A stretch of DNA of 10,202 bases from an uncultured Bacilli bacterium (GTDB lineage Bacteria > Bacillota_I > Bacilli_A > RFN20 > CAG-826). Location of the stretch: assembly GCA_934133115.1 (NCBI GenBank), contig CAKPAV010000044.1, positions 1 through 10,202 on the forward strand, in the 5' to 3' direction. Both the position numbers and the translations under genes were made by a program. The notes under the pieces were generated by a model, which saw only the letters and a program-made list of their open reading frames with translations, ran no database searches and was not told the DNA's origin. Shown here in pieces: positions 1 through 5,399 of the stretch (its first letter is position 1; each line of letters opens with the position of its first letter).

Positions 1-468
1 AAGTTATTTTATGTAGTTGAAGATGATTATAGTGCTAGTGCACTTTATCCAACAAAAAAGCCTTGGTTAGAAAGCTTAAGATACAATTTAGATGTAGCTG
101 TTGAAGAAGAAGATTTTTCTCAAGAAGAGAGCGATGAAAAATATCAACTAGCAAAGACTAATGCAAGCAAAGAAACAATTCAAACTAATGGCTTCTACTA
201 TTCAATTCAAGAGATAAAAATTGTATATCAAAGCCAAAAGGTTATCATTAGATATTATGATTACAATAATGAAGTTAGTCTCTATACATTCAATGGTGAA
301 AGTTATGATTATGAGGAAGATTTTATCATTTGCAAAAACTATAGTGAAGATGATATAGCTGAAACATTAAGAAGTTTTATCAAAGACGAAGATGTTAACA
401 TAACAGATCTGTCTAGAGATATCAAACAAATTATGGTAGGAGGTGAAAACAATGACAAATTTAACTAA
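1..468 (+). CDS. Hypothetical acidic protein, C-terminal 155 residues (5' end outside window)
   Basis: Frame 1 is open from the first base to a TAA at 466-468, so this is the 3' part of a gene that begins to the left. The visible 155 residues are rich in Asp, Glu and Tyr. The middle has alternating hydrophobic/polar stretches that look like beta strands (residues ~65-100, around IKIVYQSQKVIIRYYDY and EVSLYTF). The last ~35 residues look helical. There is no signal peptide, membrane segment or catalytic motif in the visible part, and I do not recognise the family. Its last 17 bases overlap the start of the next gene, whose Shine-Dalgarno site (AGGAGGT, 438-444) lies inside it, so the two are probably translationally coupled. 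It belongs to a short forward-strand unit that converges on the long minus-strand operon. That it is a gene is fairly sure; its function is unknown. Confidence 0.75.
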   Translation, partial: KLFYVVEDDYSASALYPTKKPWLESLRYNLDVAVEEEDFSQEESDEKYQLAKTNASKETIQTNGFYYSIQEIKIVYQSQKVIIRYYDYNNEVSLYTFNGESYDYEEDFIICKNYSEDDIAETLRSFIKDEDVNITDLSRDIKQIMVGGENNDKFN

Positions 469-673
469 TAGTTTAAGAAACAATATTCAATCCACTGTTA
501 ATAGTGAATTATACGAAAATATCGATATTGGCGAAGAGTTCTCTTCTCTTATTGATTTCGGAAGTAGCAAACAAGAAATTGAAAACGATAAAGATTTCTT
601 AGACTTCTTAGAAGATAACAACATAGCAATCAAATTCGATTTTATGGGCGCTCATTTCATAAAAATGGCTTAA
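452..673 (+). CDS. Small acidic hypothetical protein (73 aa)
   Basis: A 73-residue ORF beginning MTNLTNSL. I chose the ATG at 452 because AGGAGGT (438-444) lies 7 nt upstream; a possible GTG start at 443 would overlap that site. The protein is acidic in its middle (DIGEEF, EIENDKDFLDFLEDN) and ends in a hydrophobic, beta-like stretch (AIKFDFMGAHFIKMA). There is no signal peptide, membrane helix or recognised motif. It overlaps the upstream gene by 17 nt and is followed 19 nt later by another small gene with its own ribosome binding site, so the three form one unit. Size and acidity resemble many phage inhibitors or DNA mimics, but nothing specific supports that role. Function unknown. Confidence 0.7.
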   Translation: MTNLTNSLRNNIQSTVNSELYENIDIGEEFSSLIDFGSSKQEIENDKDFLDFLEDNNIAIKFDFMGAHFIKMA

Positions 674-692
674 GGAAAGGAGAAAATAATCA

Positions 693-845
693 ATGTCATT
701 AAAAGAAGAATGTGAAAGCTACATTCAATGGTGTAATGCAAACAATCTTAATAAAAATGACCTACTCAGTTTAAATAAATACTTATCTACTATAAATTCC
801 GACCAACAAGATAAACAAAAAGTAGGCTCAACAATGGAAAACTAA
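693..845 (+). CDS. Small hypothetical protein (50 aa)
   Basis: A 50-codon ORF starting MSLKEECESY and ending GSTMEN, too short for most ORF cut-offs. Support comes from the purine-rich GGAAAGGAG site at 673-681 about 11 nt before the ATG, its position immediately behind the preceding gene, and a probable terminator 10 nt after its stop. The first ~35 residues look like two amphipathic helices joined by an Asn-rich turn (NANNLNKND); the rest is polar. It contains two Cys (residues 7 and 14) but no recognised metal site. Last gene of the forward-strand unit. Family and function unknown. Confidence 0.6.
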   Translation: MSLKEECESYIQWCNANNLNKNDLLSLNKYLSTINSDQQDKQKVGSTMEN

Positions 846-854
846 TTAGCAATT

Positions 855-907
855 AAAAAGACCGTGAAAACCAAACTATTAAAGAATGGTTAACACAGTC
901 TTTTTTT
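855..907. terminator. Probable bidirectional rho-independent terminator
   Basis: AAAAAGAC (855-862) pairs with GTCTTTTT (898-905). After a one-base mismatch the stem continues GTG (864-866) with CAC (894-896), and a weaker inner pairing joins AACCA with TGGTT. The plus-strand transcript ends in a run of seven T; read from the other strand the 855-859 A tract gives five T. The hairpin lies exactly between two convergent units, 10 nt after the last forward gene, and it carries the stop codon of the last minus-strand gene (906-908). It probably ends transcription from both sides. Confidence 0.8.
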
Positions 908-1583
908 ATTTGTGTATTGTCCAAGGGAGATTATCTTGCCTAAACTCGGCACCCATTAAAGATTTTAAACTATCTTTCATGTATACTTTTATATTTGCTT
1001 TATCGGCGCTTTGTACTAATTGTCGAACCCACATTTTATTTGTAACTATTTTTTGAATTCTATTGCCTGTTTCAGCGCCAATTATTATAACTTTGATTGA
1101 ATTATAATTGCTAAAGTCTAAAGTTGTAATTTCTGATGCTAAAGGCTCAAATGCAACAAAATCAGGCTCACATTCATCTAAAGAATATATTTCATCTTGA
1201 TTTGTGATTGTCAATCCTAAAAATATCTTATTCGATAACATCAACTCAAAATTACGATATATTCCAAATTTTCTAATTGCTGCAGCATCTCTTGTAAGAA
1301 AGATATATTCATTTTTAGAGTTAATCTTCATTGAGCTAAATACTTTTTCAATCCATTCGTTTTCCCAAAAAGCAATATCAGACATTGAATTCATAAATAT
1401 AGATTTTGGATAAACTGTATTTAATTGTTTTAATCTATCACTAATAAATAATAAATCATTCCAATTATCAATAAATCCATAGCGATTATTCATGACTTTA
1501 GCATAGCAATATGGACAATTTAGTTTGCAACCAATAACAGGGTTTAAAGTTGCATCACACCAAGTTATTTTTGTGTTTTTCAT
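906..1583 (-). CDS. DUF5131 / phage Gp37-Gp68 family protein (radical-SAM-like CxxxCxxC)
   Basis: The N-terminus (WCDATLNPVIGC, then CPYCYA) is the hallmark of the phage Gp37/Gp68 family, DUF5131, found in many phages and mobile elements. Cys19, Cys23 and Cys26 form a C-x3-C-x2-C motif like the 4Fe-4S ligand set of radical SAM enzymes; the biochemical reaction of the family is not known to me. A later stretch, FVAFEPLASEI and VIIIGAETGNR, matches the family's conserved EPL and GgEsG-like loops. I start it at ATG 1583 (225 aa): GAGGT lies 6 nt upstream and this puts the conserved motif near residue 8 as in relatives. A longer form from ATG 1655 (249 aa) overlaps the upstream gene as ATGA but adds a tail unlike the family. 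A promoter-like sequence (1607-1635) just upstream suggests it may also be transcribed on its own. Last gene of the leftward operon. Confidence 0.85.
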   Translation of the reverse strand: MKNTKITWCDATLNPVIGCKLNCPYCYAKVMNNRYGFIDNWNDLLFISDRLKQLNTVYPKSIFMNSMSDIAFWENEWIEKVFSSMKINSKNEYIFLTRDAAAIRKFGIYRNFELMLSNKIFLGLTITNQDEIYSLDECEPDFVAFEPLASEITTLDFSNYNSIKVIIIGAETGNRIQKIVTNKMWVRQLVQSADKANIKVYMKDSLKSLMGAEFRQDNLPWTIHK

Positions 1584-1606
1584 TTCAGTACCTCGCGCTC
1601 GCAATG

Positions 1607-1635
1607 AGTATATCATATTTTTTTTAAATACTCTA
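1607..1635 (-). promoter_or_regulatory. Possible extended -10 promoter for the DUF5131 gene
   Basis: On the minus strand TATACT (1607-1612) is preceded by TGA (1613-1615), giving an extended -10 element TGnTATACT. Seventeen bases further upstream is a weak -35 match, TAGAGT (1630-1635). A start about seven bases downstream would leave a leader of roughly 20 nt holding the GAGGT ribosome binding site of the ATG at 1583. An inverted repeat, GAGTAT (1606-1611) and ATACTC (1628-1633), brackets both elements and could be an operator. Short AT-rich matches arise by chance in such DNA, so this is tentative. Confidence 0.35.
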
Positions 1636-1651
1636 TTACTCTTTATATTAG

Positions 1652-2017
1652 TCATTTATTTTGCTCAAATTCTTTTACATTTTTTTCAATGTCTACTTCA
1701 TCATCAGCAAAGTAATCAATCCATTCTTCTAAAGCGTGTCCGCCTAAAGTAAAATCAATCTTTCCGTGCTTCTTATCCCAGTTTTTACCATATCTAAATG
1801 GATAATACTTTTTAATGAATTCACTAACAATTTTAAACGCTTGTTTCTCTTTTACTTTTTTATATTTACTTTGCTTTTTTAATAATTCTAATTTAGTGTC
1901 AAACAATTCTTTTTTTGTTTGAGAATAACAAATACACACTATTGCTAGTATAGATGAAATAGCAAACAACATTCCAAGAATTAAAAATATTATTGATAGT
2001 AAATCTTTTTTACTCAT
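1652..2017 (-). CDS. Hypothetical protein with one N-terminal membrane helix (121 aa)
   Basis: I start this at ATG 2017 (MSKKDLLS). The frame is open further upstream, but those residues are the shadow of the preceding gene. Residues ~6-31 are strongly hydrophobic and form a single membrane helix or uncleaved signal anchor. They are followed by a Lys-rich, coiled-coil-like stretch (~33-60) and a soluble C-terminal part containing KYYPFRYGKNWDKKHGKIDF and LGGHALEEWIDYFADDEVD. The basic residues just after the helix suggest that the C-terminal domain is cytoplasmic. It overlaps the upstream gene by 8 nt (ATGAGTAA), so it is probably coupled to it; its own ribosome site (GAGTTGA) is weak. Its TGA overlaps an alternative ATG of the next gene. 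Family not recognised. Confidence 0.65.
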   Translation of the reverse strand: MSKKDLLSIIFLILGMLFAISSILAIVCICYSQTKKELFDTKLELLKKQSKYKKVKEKQAFKIVSEFIKKYYPFRYGKNWDKKHGKIDFTLGGHALEEWIDYFADDEVDIEKNVKEFEQNK

Positions 2018-2246
2018 TAGCATCAACTCGATTTCTTTTAATGCTAAATGCATACAAATTAGTAATTTTATGCAAACATCTACTTGGAGTTCTAGCAGAT
2101 GTATCTCCTGTATGATACCAAACTCTATAATCATATGTGCCATCATTGTTAGCACACACTTCTTTTACCTCACCAAGTTCAAATCTATTGCCATTTTGAT
2201 AAAGTACTATTTCGCCCTTTTGATAAAAAATTTCTTCATCAACCAT
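2010..2246 (-). CDS. Small conserved-looking phage protein, possibly beta-barrel (78 aa)
   Basis: A 78-residue protein beginning MVDEEIFYQKGEIVLY, with AGAGGAG about 9 nt before the ATG. The body reads as four or five short beta strands: GEIVLYQNG, FELGEVKEVC, YDYRVWYHTGDTSARTP, and LHKITNLYAFSI. This fits a small SH3- or Tudor-like barrel; strands with the W-Y-H-T-G-D loop remind me of small conserved phage proteins of unknown role. That is shape reasoning rather than a family match. No membrane segment and no catalytic motif. It is 3 nt from the gene before it and overlaps the gene after it by 8 nt, firmly inside the operon. Function unknown. Confidence 0.65.
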   Translation of the reverse strand: MVDEEIFYQKGEIVLYQNGNRFELGEVKEVCANNDGTYDYRVWYHTGDTSARTPSRCLHKITNLYAFSIKRNRVDANE

Positions 2247-2249
2247 TAT

Positions 2250-2711
2250 TTAATTCTCCTCTTTGCTTTTGTTGTTTACTTTGTTTAATAATTCATCCCA
2301 TATCTTGTTGTAAGCAATATTATTTTTCTTGAATAAATCAATAATTTCTTCAATCAACAAATTATATTTTTTGGCTTCATTATTATTTAAGTAACTAGCT
2401 AAATTTGAATAACAATATTTAGGTGGATTAACTCTATATCCATTGCCAATTTTAAATATAACAAAGCAATCAAATAGACCACTACATATAAGATATTCTG
2501 GAAACAATGCTTGAACTAATGTTGCAGCATTGTTGTATGTAAATTCATCAGCTGTTGGATCAACTTTAGCTATTTTTTCGATTGTTTGAAAATCGTAATC
2601 AAAATAGTTATATCTCCCTCCTTCTGCAGATGTAATTTCCTTTTTAAAATCTTCATTCATTTCTAAATTTTTATTTAAGTTTAACTTTTTTAAGCCTTTT
2701 TTATTATTCAT
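2250..2711 (-). CDS. Hypothetical protein (153 aa)
   Basis: A 153-residue protein with GAGAGGA upstream of its ATG; the start overlaps the previous stop as ATGA, indicating translational coupling. The N-terminal ~30 residues are basic and Asn/Lys-rich. A mixed core follows (FDYDFQTIEKIAKVDPTADE, then LVQALFPEYLICSGLFDCFVIFKIGNGYRVNPP), and the C-terminal ~50 residues are helical and charged (LIEEIIDLFKKNNIAYNKIWDELL). The hydrophobic segment at about residues 69-88 is too broken by charges and turns to be a confident membrane helix. Three Cys occur in the core but not in a metal-binding spacing. I do not recognise the family. Confidence 0.6.
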   Translation of the reverse strand: MNNKKGLKKLNLNKNLEMNEDFKKEITSAEGGRYNYFDYDFQTIEKIAKVDPTADEFTYNNAATLVQALFPEYLICSGLFDCFVIFKIGNGYRVNPPKYCYSNLASYLNNNEAKKYNLLIEEIIDLFKKNNIAYNKIWDELLNKVNNKSKEEN

Positions 2712-2965
2712 TTTTTATTTTCCTCTCTTATAACTTTCCAACCATATTTTTCTAAATTTGAAACGCAATTATCATTATCCCATCGAATTAACTCATTTAA
2801 TTCTCTTTGTTGCTCTTTAGAATAATCTTTCATGTAATGTTCAATTGCTCTTTCGTTTGCTCTAACTATTTTCCAATTAACCCAATCTTCATCTTCGGCT
2901 ACGAATATTCTTAATTTACATTGCTTTATTCTATTTAGCGTTATCATTCGTATTTCTTTATTCAT
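2708..2965 (-). CDS. Small hypothetical protein (85 aa)
   Basis: An 85-residue charged protein starting MNKEIRMITLNR. AAGGAGA lies about 10 nt before the ATG, and the start overlaps the end of the upstream ASCH-like gene by 8 nt (ATGAATAA). The N-terminal ~20 residues look like a beta strand and turn, the middle (WKIVRANERAIEHYMKDYSKEQQRELNELI) is a long amphipathic helix, and the end (LEKYGWKVIREENKK) is another short strand or helix. High Lys/Arg/Glu content suggests a soluble cytoplasmic protein. It overlaps the next gene by ATGA. Family not recognised. I checked whether it continues the interrupted ASCH module upstream; it does not resemble it. Confidence 0.6.
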   Translation of the reverse strand: MNKEIRMITLNRIKQCKLRIFVAEDEDWVNWKIVRANERAIEHYMKDYSKEQQRELNELIRWDNDNCVSNLEKYGWKVIREENKK

Positions 2966-3530
2966 TAGGTAACATCTCCTTTAAAACTTTTTTTCTTACT
3001 TCAATAGTTTTCTCTCCATTTAAAATTTTGCATAGCCATTCTGGACGTATAGAGATTAAAACATATTCTGTTTCTACAATTTCTGGCAATTCAAAACTTG
3101 TATATACATACATCATGTTTTGCGGAGCTTTTGTAACTTCAACTAAAGAGTTTTCGCTACCTAATTTACCTTTAAAGAAATAATTCAATAGTCGTGGTTT
3201 TTCAAATAATTCTAAATTAGTTATATATAGAGCATATCCTTTATCGCTAGTCAAATAGTTTTCTAATTCTTCTTCGCTTAGTCCACTTTCACAAAGTAAT
3301 TCATCATTTGTTAATGTAGAAGTATCAAATAAATTAACACTACAATCTTCATAATAAGGATAGCCACTTAAGCTAATTTCTTCTGTTTCTACTTCGCATT
3401 TTGCAACAATTTTACCATTTAAGGTATCTAATGCTAATGGTTTATAAGATAAGCAGAATTCGCCATTATCTTCTTTGAATAAATAAGGTTTTCCTTTGGT
3501 ACAATATAATAATACTTTAGTTGTTTTCAT
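2958..3530 (-). CDS. ASCH/PUA-like domain protein, apparently circularly permuted (190 aa)
   Basis: Firmicute phages commonly encode an ASCH/PUA-like protein that opens with a motif like VLISIRPEW...I..GEKTIEVRK and continues with YCTKGKP, NGKVIGEF, a DL-type helix, an Ity-DKP strand and a closing RPPQSWCYV. All these pieces are here, but in rotated order. Residues 1-18 are the second piece (YCTKGKPYLF at 9-18), followed by NGKIVAKCEV (38-47), SGLSEEELENYL (82-93), YALYITNLELFEKPRLL (99-115) and TKAPQNMMYVY (133-143). After a linker (146-155), residues 156-180 carry the family's normal N-terminus (VLISIRPEW, GEKTIEVRK). ASCH domains are linked to RNA or modified-nucleotide binding; the substrate here is unknown. 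AAGGAG 6-7 nt before the ATG fixes the start, and no missing N-terminus exists upstream. Overlaps the next gene by 8 nt. Family call from memory. Confidence 0.75.
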   Translation of the reverse strand: MKTTKVLLYCTKGKPYLFKEDNGEFCLSYKPLALDTLNGKIVAKCEVETEEISLSGYPYYEDCSVNLFDTSTLTNDELLCESGLSEEELENYLTSDKGYALYITNLELFEKPRLLNYFFKGKLGSENSLVEVTKAPQNMMYVYTSFELPEIVETEYVLISIRPEWLCKILNGEKTIEVRKKVLKEMLPNE

Positions 3531-3541
3531 ATTTTTTCTCC

Positions 3542-4027
3542 TTAAATATTAAATTCAAACACAATATAATCTTGTGGAATGTAAATCATATAATAATCAC
3601 ACCACTCGCCTTTATTTTTCTTGTTAGTAAATACAGGCGCATCATATTTGCTTTCTTCTAGTGCGGTTATATATGTGTTTGAAGTTGGAATTTTCTCAAT
3701 TCTATAACCTTTATCATATTCAACATAAAAGAAGTAATATGCTCGAGTCTCAATATGCCCACTACCTAGAAAAAATCTTCCTGATGCACCAACTTCATTT
3801 TTTAATGATTTTATTTCATAAACAATAGTCTCATATTGACTATTATAACAATCAGTTTCTAGTGGAATACTAATACCTAATGATAGTGCTAAGATTACTA
3901 TAAAACTAATTATTGATTTTTTAGTTATTGTATCTTCTTCATCAATTTTAATGCTCATAAAACAAGCTATACAACTAACTAAAATGCTTATAACAATTGT
4001 TAATATTATCGCTCCTGTTAATGTCAT
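3542..4027 (-). CDS. Phage membrane protein with two N-terminal helices and a C-terminal soluble domain (161 aa)
   Basis: Two hydrophobic segments, residues ~5-25 and ~36-54, separated by a charged loop (KIDEEDTITKKS), mark a two-helix membrane protein. The ~105-residue C-terminal part is beta-rich: EIKSLKNEVGASGRFFLGSGHIETRAYYFFYVEYDKGYRIEKI, ending in YYMIYIPQDYIVFEFNI. The GxFFLGSGxI-x-YYFFY core resembles a family of membrane-anchored proteins I have seen in Firmicute phages, function unknown. A superinfection-exclusion or cell-envelope role would be plausible from the architecture but is inference only. AAGGAG at 4035-4040 is 7 nt from the ATG and overlaps the stop of a possible 12-codon ORF. 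It ends 11 nt before the ASCH gene. Confidence 0.75.
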   Translation of the reverse strand: MTLTGAIILTIVISILVSCIACFMSIKIDEEDTITKKSIISFIVILALSLGISIPLETDCYNSQYETIVYEIKSLKNEVGASGRFFLGSGHIETRAYYFFYVEYDKGYRIEKIPTSNTYITALEESKYDAPVFTNKKNKGEWCDYYMIYIPQDYIVFEFNI

Positions 4028-4039
4028 ATTACCACTCCT

Positions 4040-4078
4040 TCAATCTTCTAAAACAGGTTTGTTTAATAATACCTTCAT
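4040..4078 (-). CDS. Possible 12-residue ORF between two genes (MKVLLNKPVLED)
   Basis: In the 50-base gap between the PAPS-reductase-family gene and the membrane-protein gene, an ATG overlaps the upstream stop as TAATG and opens 12 codons ending in TGA. It has its own strong Shine-Dalgarno GAGGAGG (4089-4095), 10 nt upstream. Its stop abuts the AAGGAG of the next gene (TGAAGGAG). The layout would let ribosomes pass from one gene to the next. A functional peptide is not shown; it may only be a reinitiation device or chance. Confidence 0.3.
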   Translation of the reverse strand: MKVLLNKPVLED

Positions 4079-4779
4079 TATAACAATTCCTCCTCAAAGC
4101 GATGTTCTAAGGCATCTATTCCTATTTTTTTATATAGTCTATCTGTTTTACTTTGTTTTTCTTTTAATCTTTCCCAATAGCATGGCAAACAATGATATAT
4201 ATTCTTTAATTCTTTTAGATTCTTATTTCCACAACAATAACAAGATGCACGAACTAGTAAATCATATAATCTATATTCTCCTTCTTGATACATTACACCG
4301 CGATTATAACAATCATTTAAAGCCATTGCTTCAGTCATTTGCCAATCATTTAATGGAAATTTTTTTATTCCCTTTCTTTCTTTTGCAATTCGTTGTTGTT
4401 CATCATAAGCAAGCCCTACATATTCGATTGATCCTTTACAATACTTTTCAAGTGCTTTTAATTTTTCGGTAGTTCCCCACCTGCATAATCCACCACACCA
4501 TGAATAACCTTTTTGTACTGTGCCATCCTTTTTATGAACCTCTTTTTCAAAAGCTAAATAGTCAAATGGCTTTGATGGATATAATCTAGTGAATTTAATT
4601 CCTAGTTCTTTACACTTTTTTTCATGAATATCTACATTTGCATAAACGCTATCAAATTCCCATCCAGTATCGAAGAAAACTACTTCATCAATTTGCATTC
4701 CTTTTTCAATCATTAGGTTAAGCATAGCGGTGGAATCTTTACCACCGCTAAATTGAACCATATGTTTCTTATTTGTCAT
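4078..4779 (-). CDS. PAPS-reductase-family PP-loop protein (233 aa)
   Basis: Residues 11-16, SGGKDS, are the PP-loop of the N-type ATP-pyrophosphatase fold, shared by PAPS/APS reductases, FAD synthetase, DndC and tRNA-thiolation enzymes. The following FFDTGWEFDSV and the WCGGLCRWGTTEKLKAL segment match the phage-borne phosphoadenosine-phosphosulfate-reductase-like subfamily. Such proteins may activate a substrate by adenylylation or act in sulfur or nucleobase chemistry; the substrate cannot be read from sequence. Cysteines are notable: C95 and C99, then C180-x-C182-C183 with C197-x2-C200, which could bind Zn or an Fe-S cluster. Length is typical of phage members. The ATG overlaps the previous gene by 11 nt, with GGAAGTGA upstream. 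The codons for the PP-loop form a perfect 9-bp hairpin (4725-4750). The C-terminal GAGGAGG serves as a ribosome site for what follows. Confidence 0.85.
   Translation of the reverse strand: MTNKKHMVQFSGGKDSTAMLNLMIEKGMQIDEVVFFDTGWEFDSVYANVDIHEKKCKELGIKFTRLYPSKPFDYLAFEKEVHKKDGTVQKGYSWCGGLCRWGTTEKLKALEKYCKGSIEYVGLAYDEQQRIAKERKGIKKFPLNDWQMTEAMALNDCYNRGVMYQEGEYRLYDLLVRASCYCCGNKNLKELKNIYHCLPCYWERLKEKQSKTDRLYKKIGIDALEHRFEEELL
4725..4750. repeat. Perfect 9-bp inverted repeat in the PP-loop codons
   Basis: TAGCGGTGG (4725-4733) and CCACCGCTA (4742-4750) are perfect reverse complements around an 8-base loop. The hairpin covers codons 11-18 (S-G-G-K-D-S-T-A), only 30-55 nt into the mRNA, and its ACC and TCC codons are rarer in this AT-rich DNA than ACA/TCA. 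It could slow early translation or be chance forced by the GGx GGx motif. Confidence 0.55.
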
Positions 4780-4960
4780 TTTCTATCACTTCCATATTAT
4801 CGATAGAATTATAAGAACCATCGATTTGAATTTTTTCAAAATCTTTTTTCCAATCACTCAAATCTTCATCTGAAATTACGAAAATATTTACATTTTTTTG
4901 AGTAACACCAAAGCATTCGCCTGAATGCCAATTGTATGTTACTCTATACTTCTTTTTCAT
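4769..4960 (-). CDS. Small hypothetical protein (63 aa)
   Basis: A 63-residue protein starting MKKKYRVTYNWHSGECFGV, with AGGAAGG upstream of the ATG. It overlaps the preceding stop as ATGA and the following start by 11 nt, so it is embedded in a coupled series. Predicted shape: a first beta hairpin (YRVTYNWHSGECFGVTQ), a second strand (VNIFVISD), a short amphipathic helix (EDLSDWKKDFEKI), and an acidic tail. No membrane segment and only one Cys. Family not recognised. Its tight overlap with the PP-loop gene hints that the two could be used together, but nothing else supports this. Confidence 0.55.
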   Translation of the reverse strand: MKKKYRVTYNWHSGECFGVTQKNVNIFVISDEDLSDWKKDFEKIQIDGSYNSIDNMEVIENDK

Positions 4961-5379
4961 TTATTTTTGCCTTCCTCCATAATTTCACTTTGTTTACTGT
5001 TTTTGAGTTCTTCATATTTCTTCTTTAAGTAAGGTCTAAATAGTTTTAAAACATCTTTAAATCCCATATTGTCCAAAATATACTTTGGAAGTTCATTATA
5101 TGAATATCCTCTAGTTATTCCTGTAAACCACGATTCAAAAGGAATAAATTGTCTAGTGTCATTATTAAAAATTTCATCTGGAAAATTAAATATAGTGCGA
5201 TATCCACAAACTTCTTTCATTCCTACAACCATTAAATTTTCTTTTATAGAATCAATTAAAGATTCATCAATCTTTTCAGGTTTGTCTTCTTTTAATCTTT
5301 TAATTTCCGATTTTAATTTTTCATTTTCATCACATAAATTGATAATTTGTAATACTAATTTTGATTTTATTGTTTCCAT
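4957..5379 (-). CDS. Hypothetical coiled-coil protein (140 aa)
   Basis: Starts METIKSKLVLQII with AGGAGG about 8 nt before the ATG, a strong site. Residues ~5-50 form a Leu/Lys/Glu heptad-like stretch (LCDENEKLKSEIKRLKED), suggesting a dimeric coiled coil. A compact central segment follows (MKEVCGYRTIFNFPDEIF, then FIPFESWFTGITRGYSYNELPKYI), rich in aromatic residues and possibly a small folded domain. The C-terminal ~35 residues are basic and helical (LKLFRPYLKKKYEELKNSK). No signal peptide or membrane segment. I do not recognise the family. It begins 20 nt after the PcfJ C-terminal reading frame and overlaps the next gene by ATGA. Confidence 0.6.
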   Translation of the reverse strand: METIKSKLVLQIINLCDENEKLKSEIKRLKEDKPEKIDESLIDSIKENLMVVGMKEVCGYRTIFNFPDEIFNNDTRQFIPFESWFTGITRGYSYNELPKYILDNMGFKDVLKLFRPYLKKKYEELKNSKQSEIMEEGKNK

Positions 5380-5399
5380 TATTTTTTCCTCCTAAATGT

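Noticed and set aside
1584..1655. Longer DUF5131 start at ATG 1655 coupled as ATGA
   Set aside because: Possible, but the 24 extra residues do not fit the family, and ATG 1583 has GAGGT at good spacing. Kept as the alternative start.
2018..2155. Longer N-terminus for the one-helix membrane protein
   Set aside because: These codons fully overlap the 78-aa gene in another frame; the ATG at 2017 places the helix at the N-terminus and overlaps the stop by the operon's usual 8 nt.
3951..4472. 173-residue forward-strand ORF with hydrophobic segments
   Set aside because: It lies antisense to the membrane-protein and PP-loop genes, which have clear motifs and ribosome sites; the hydrophobic runs come from the complement of Lys/Glu-rich codons.
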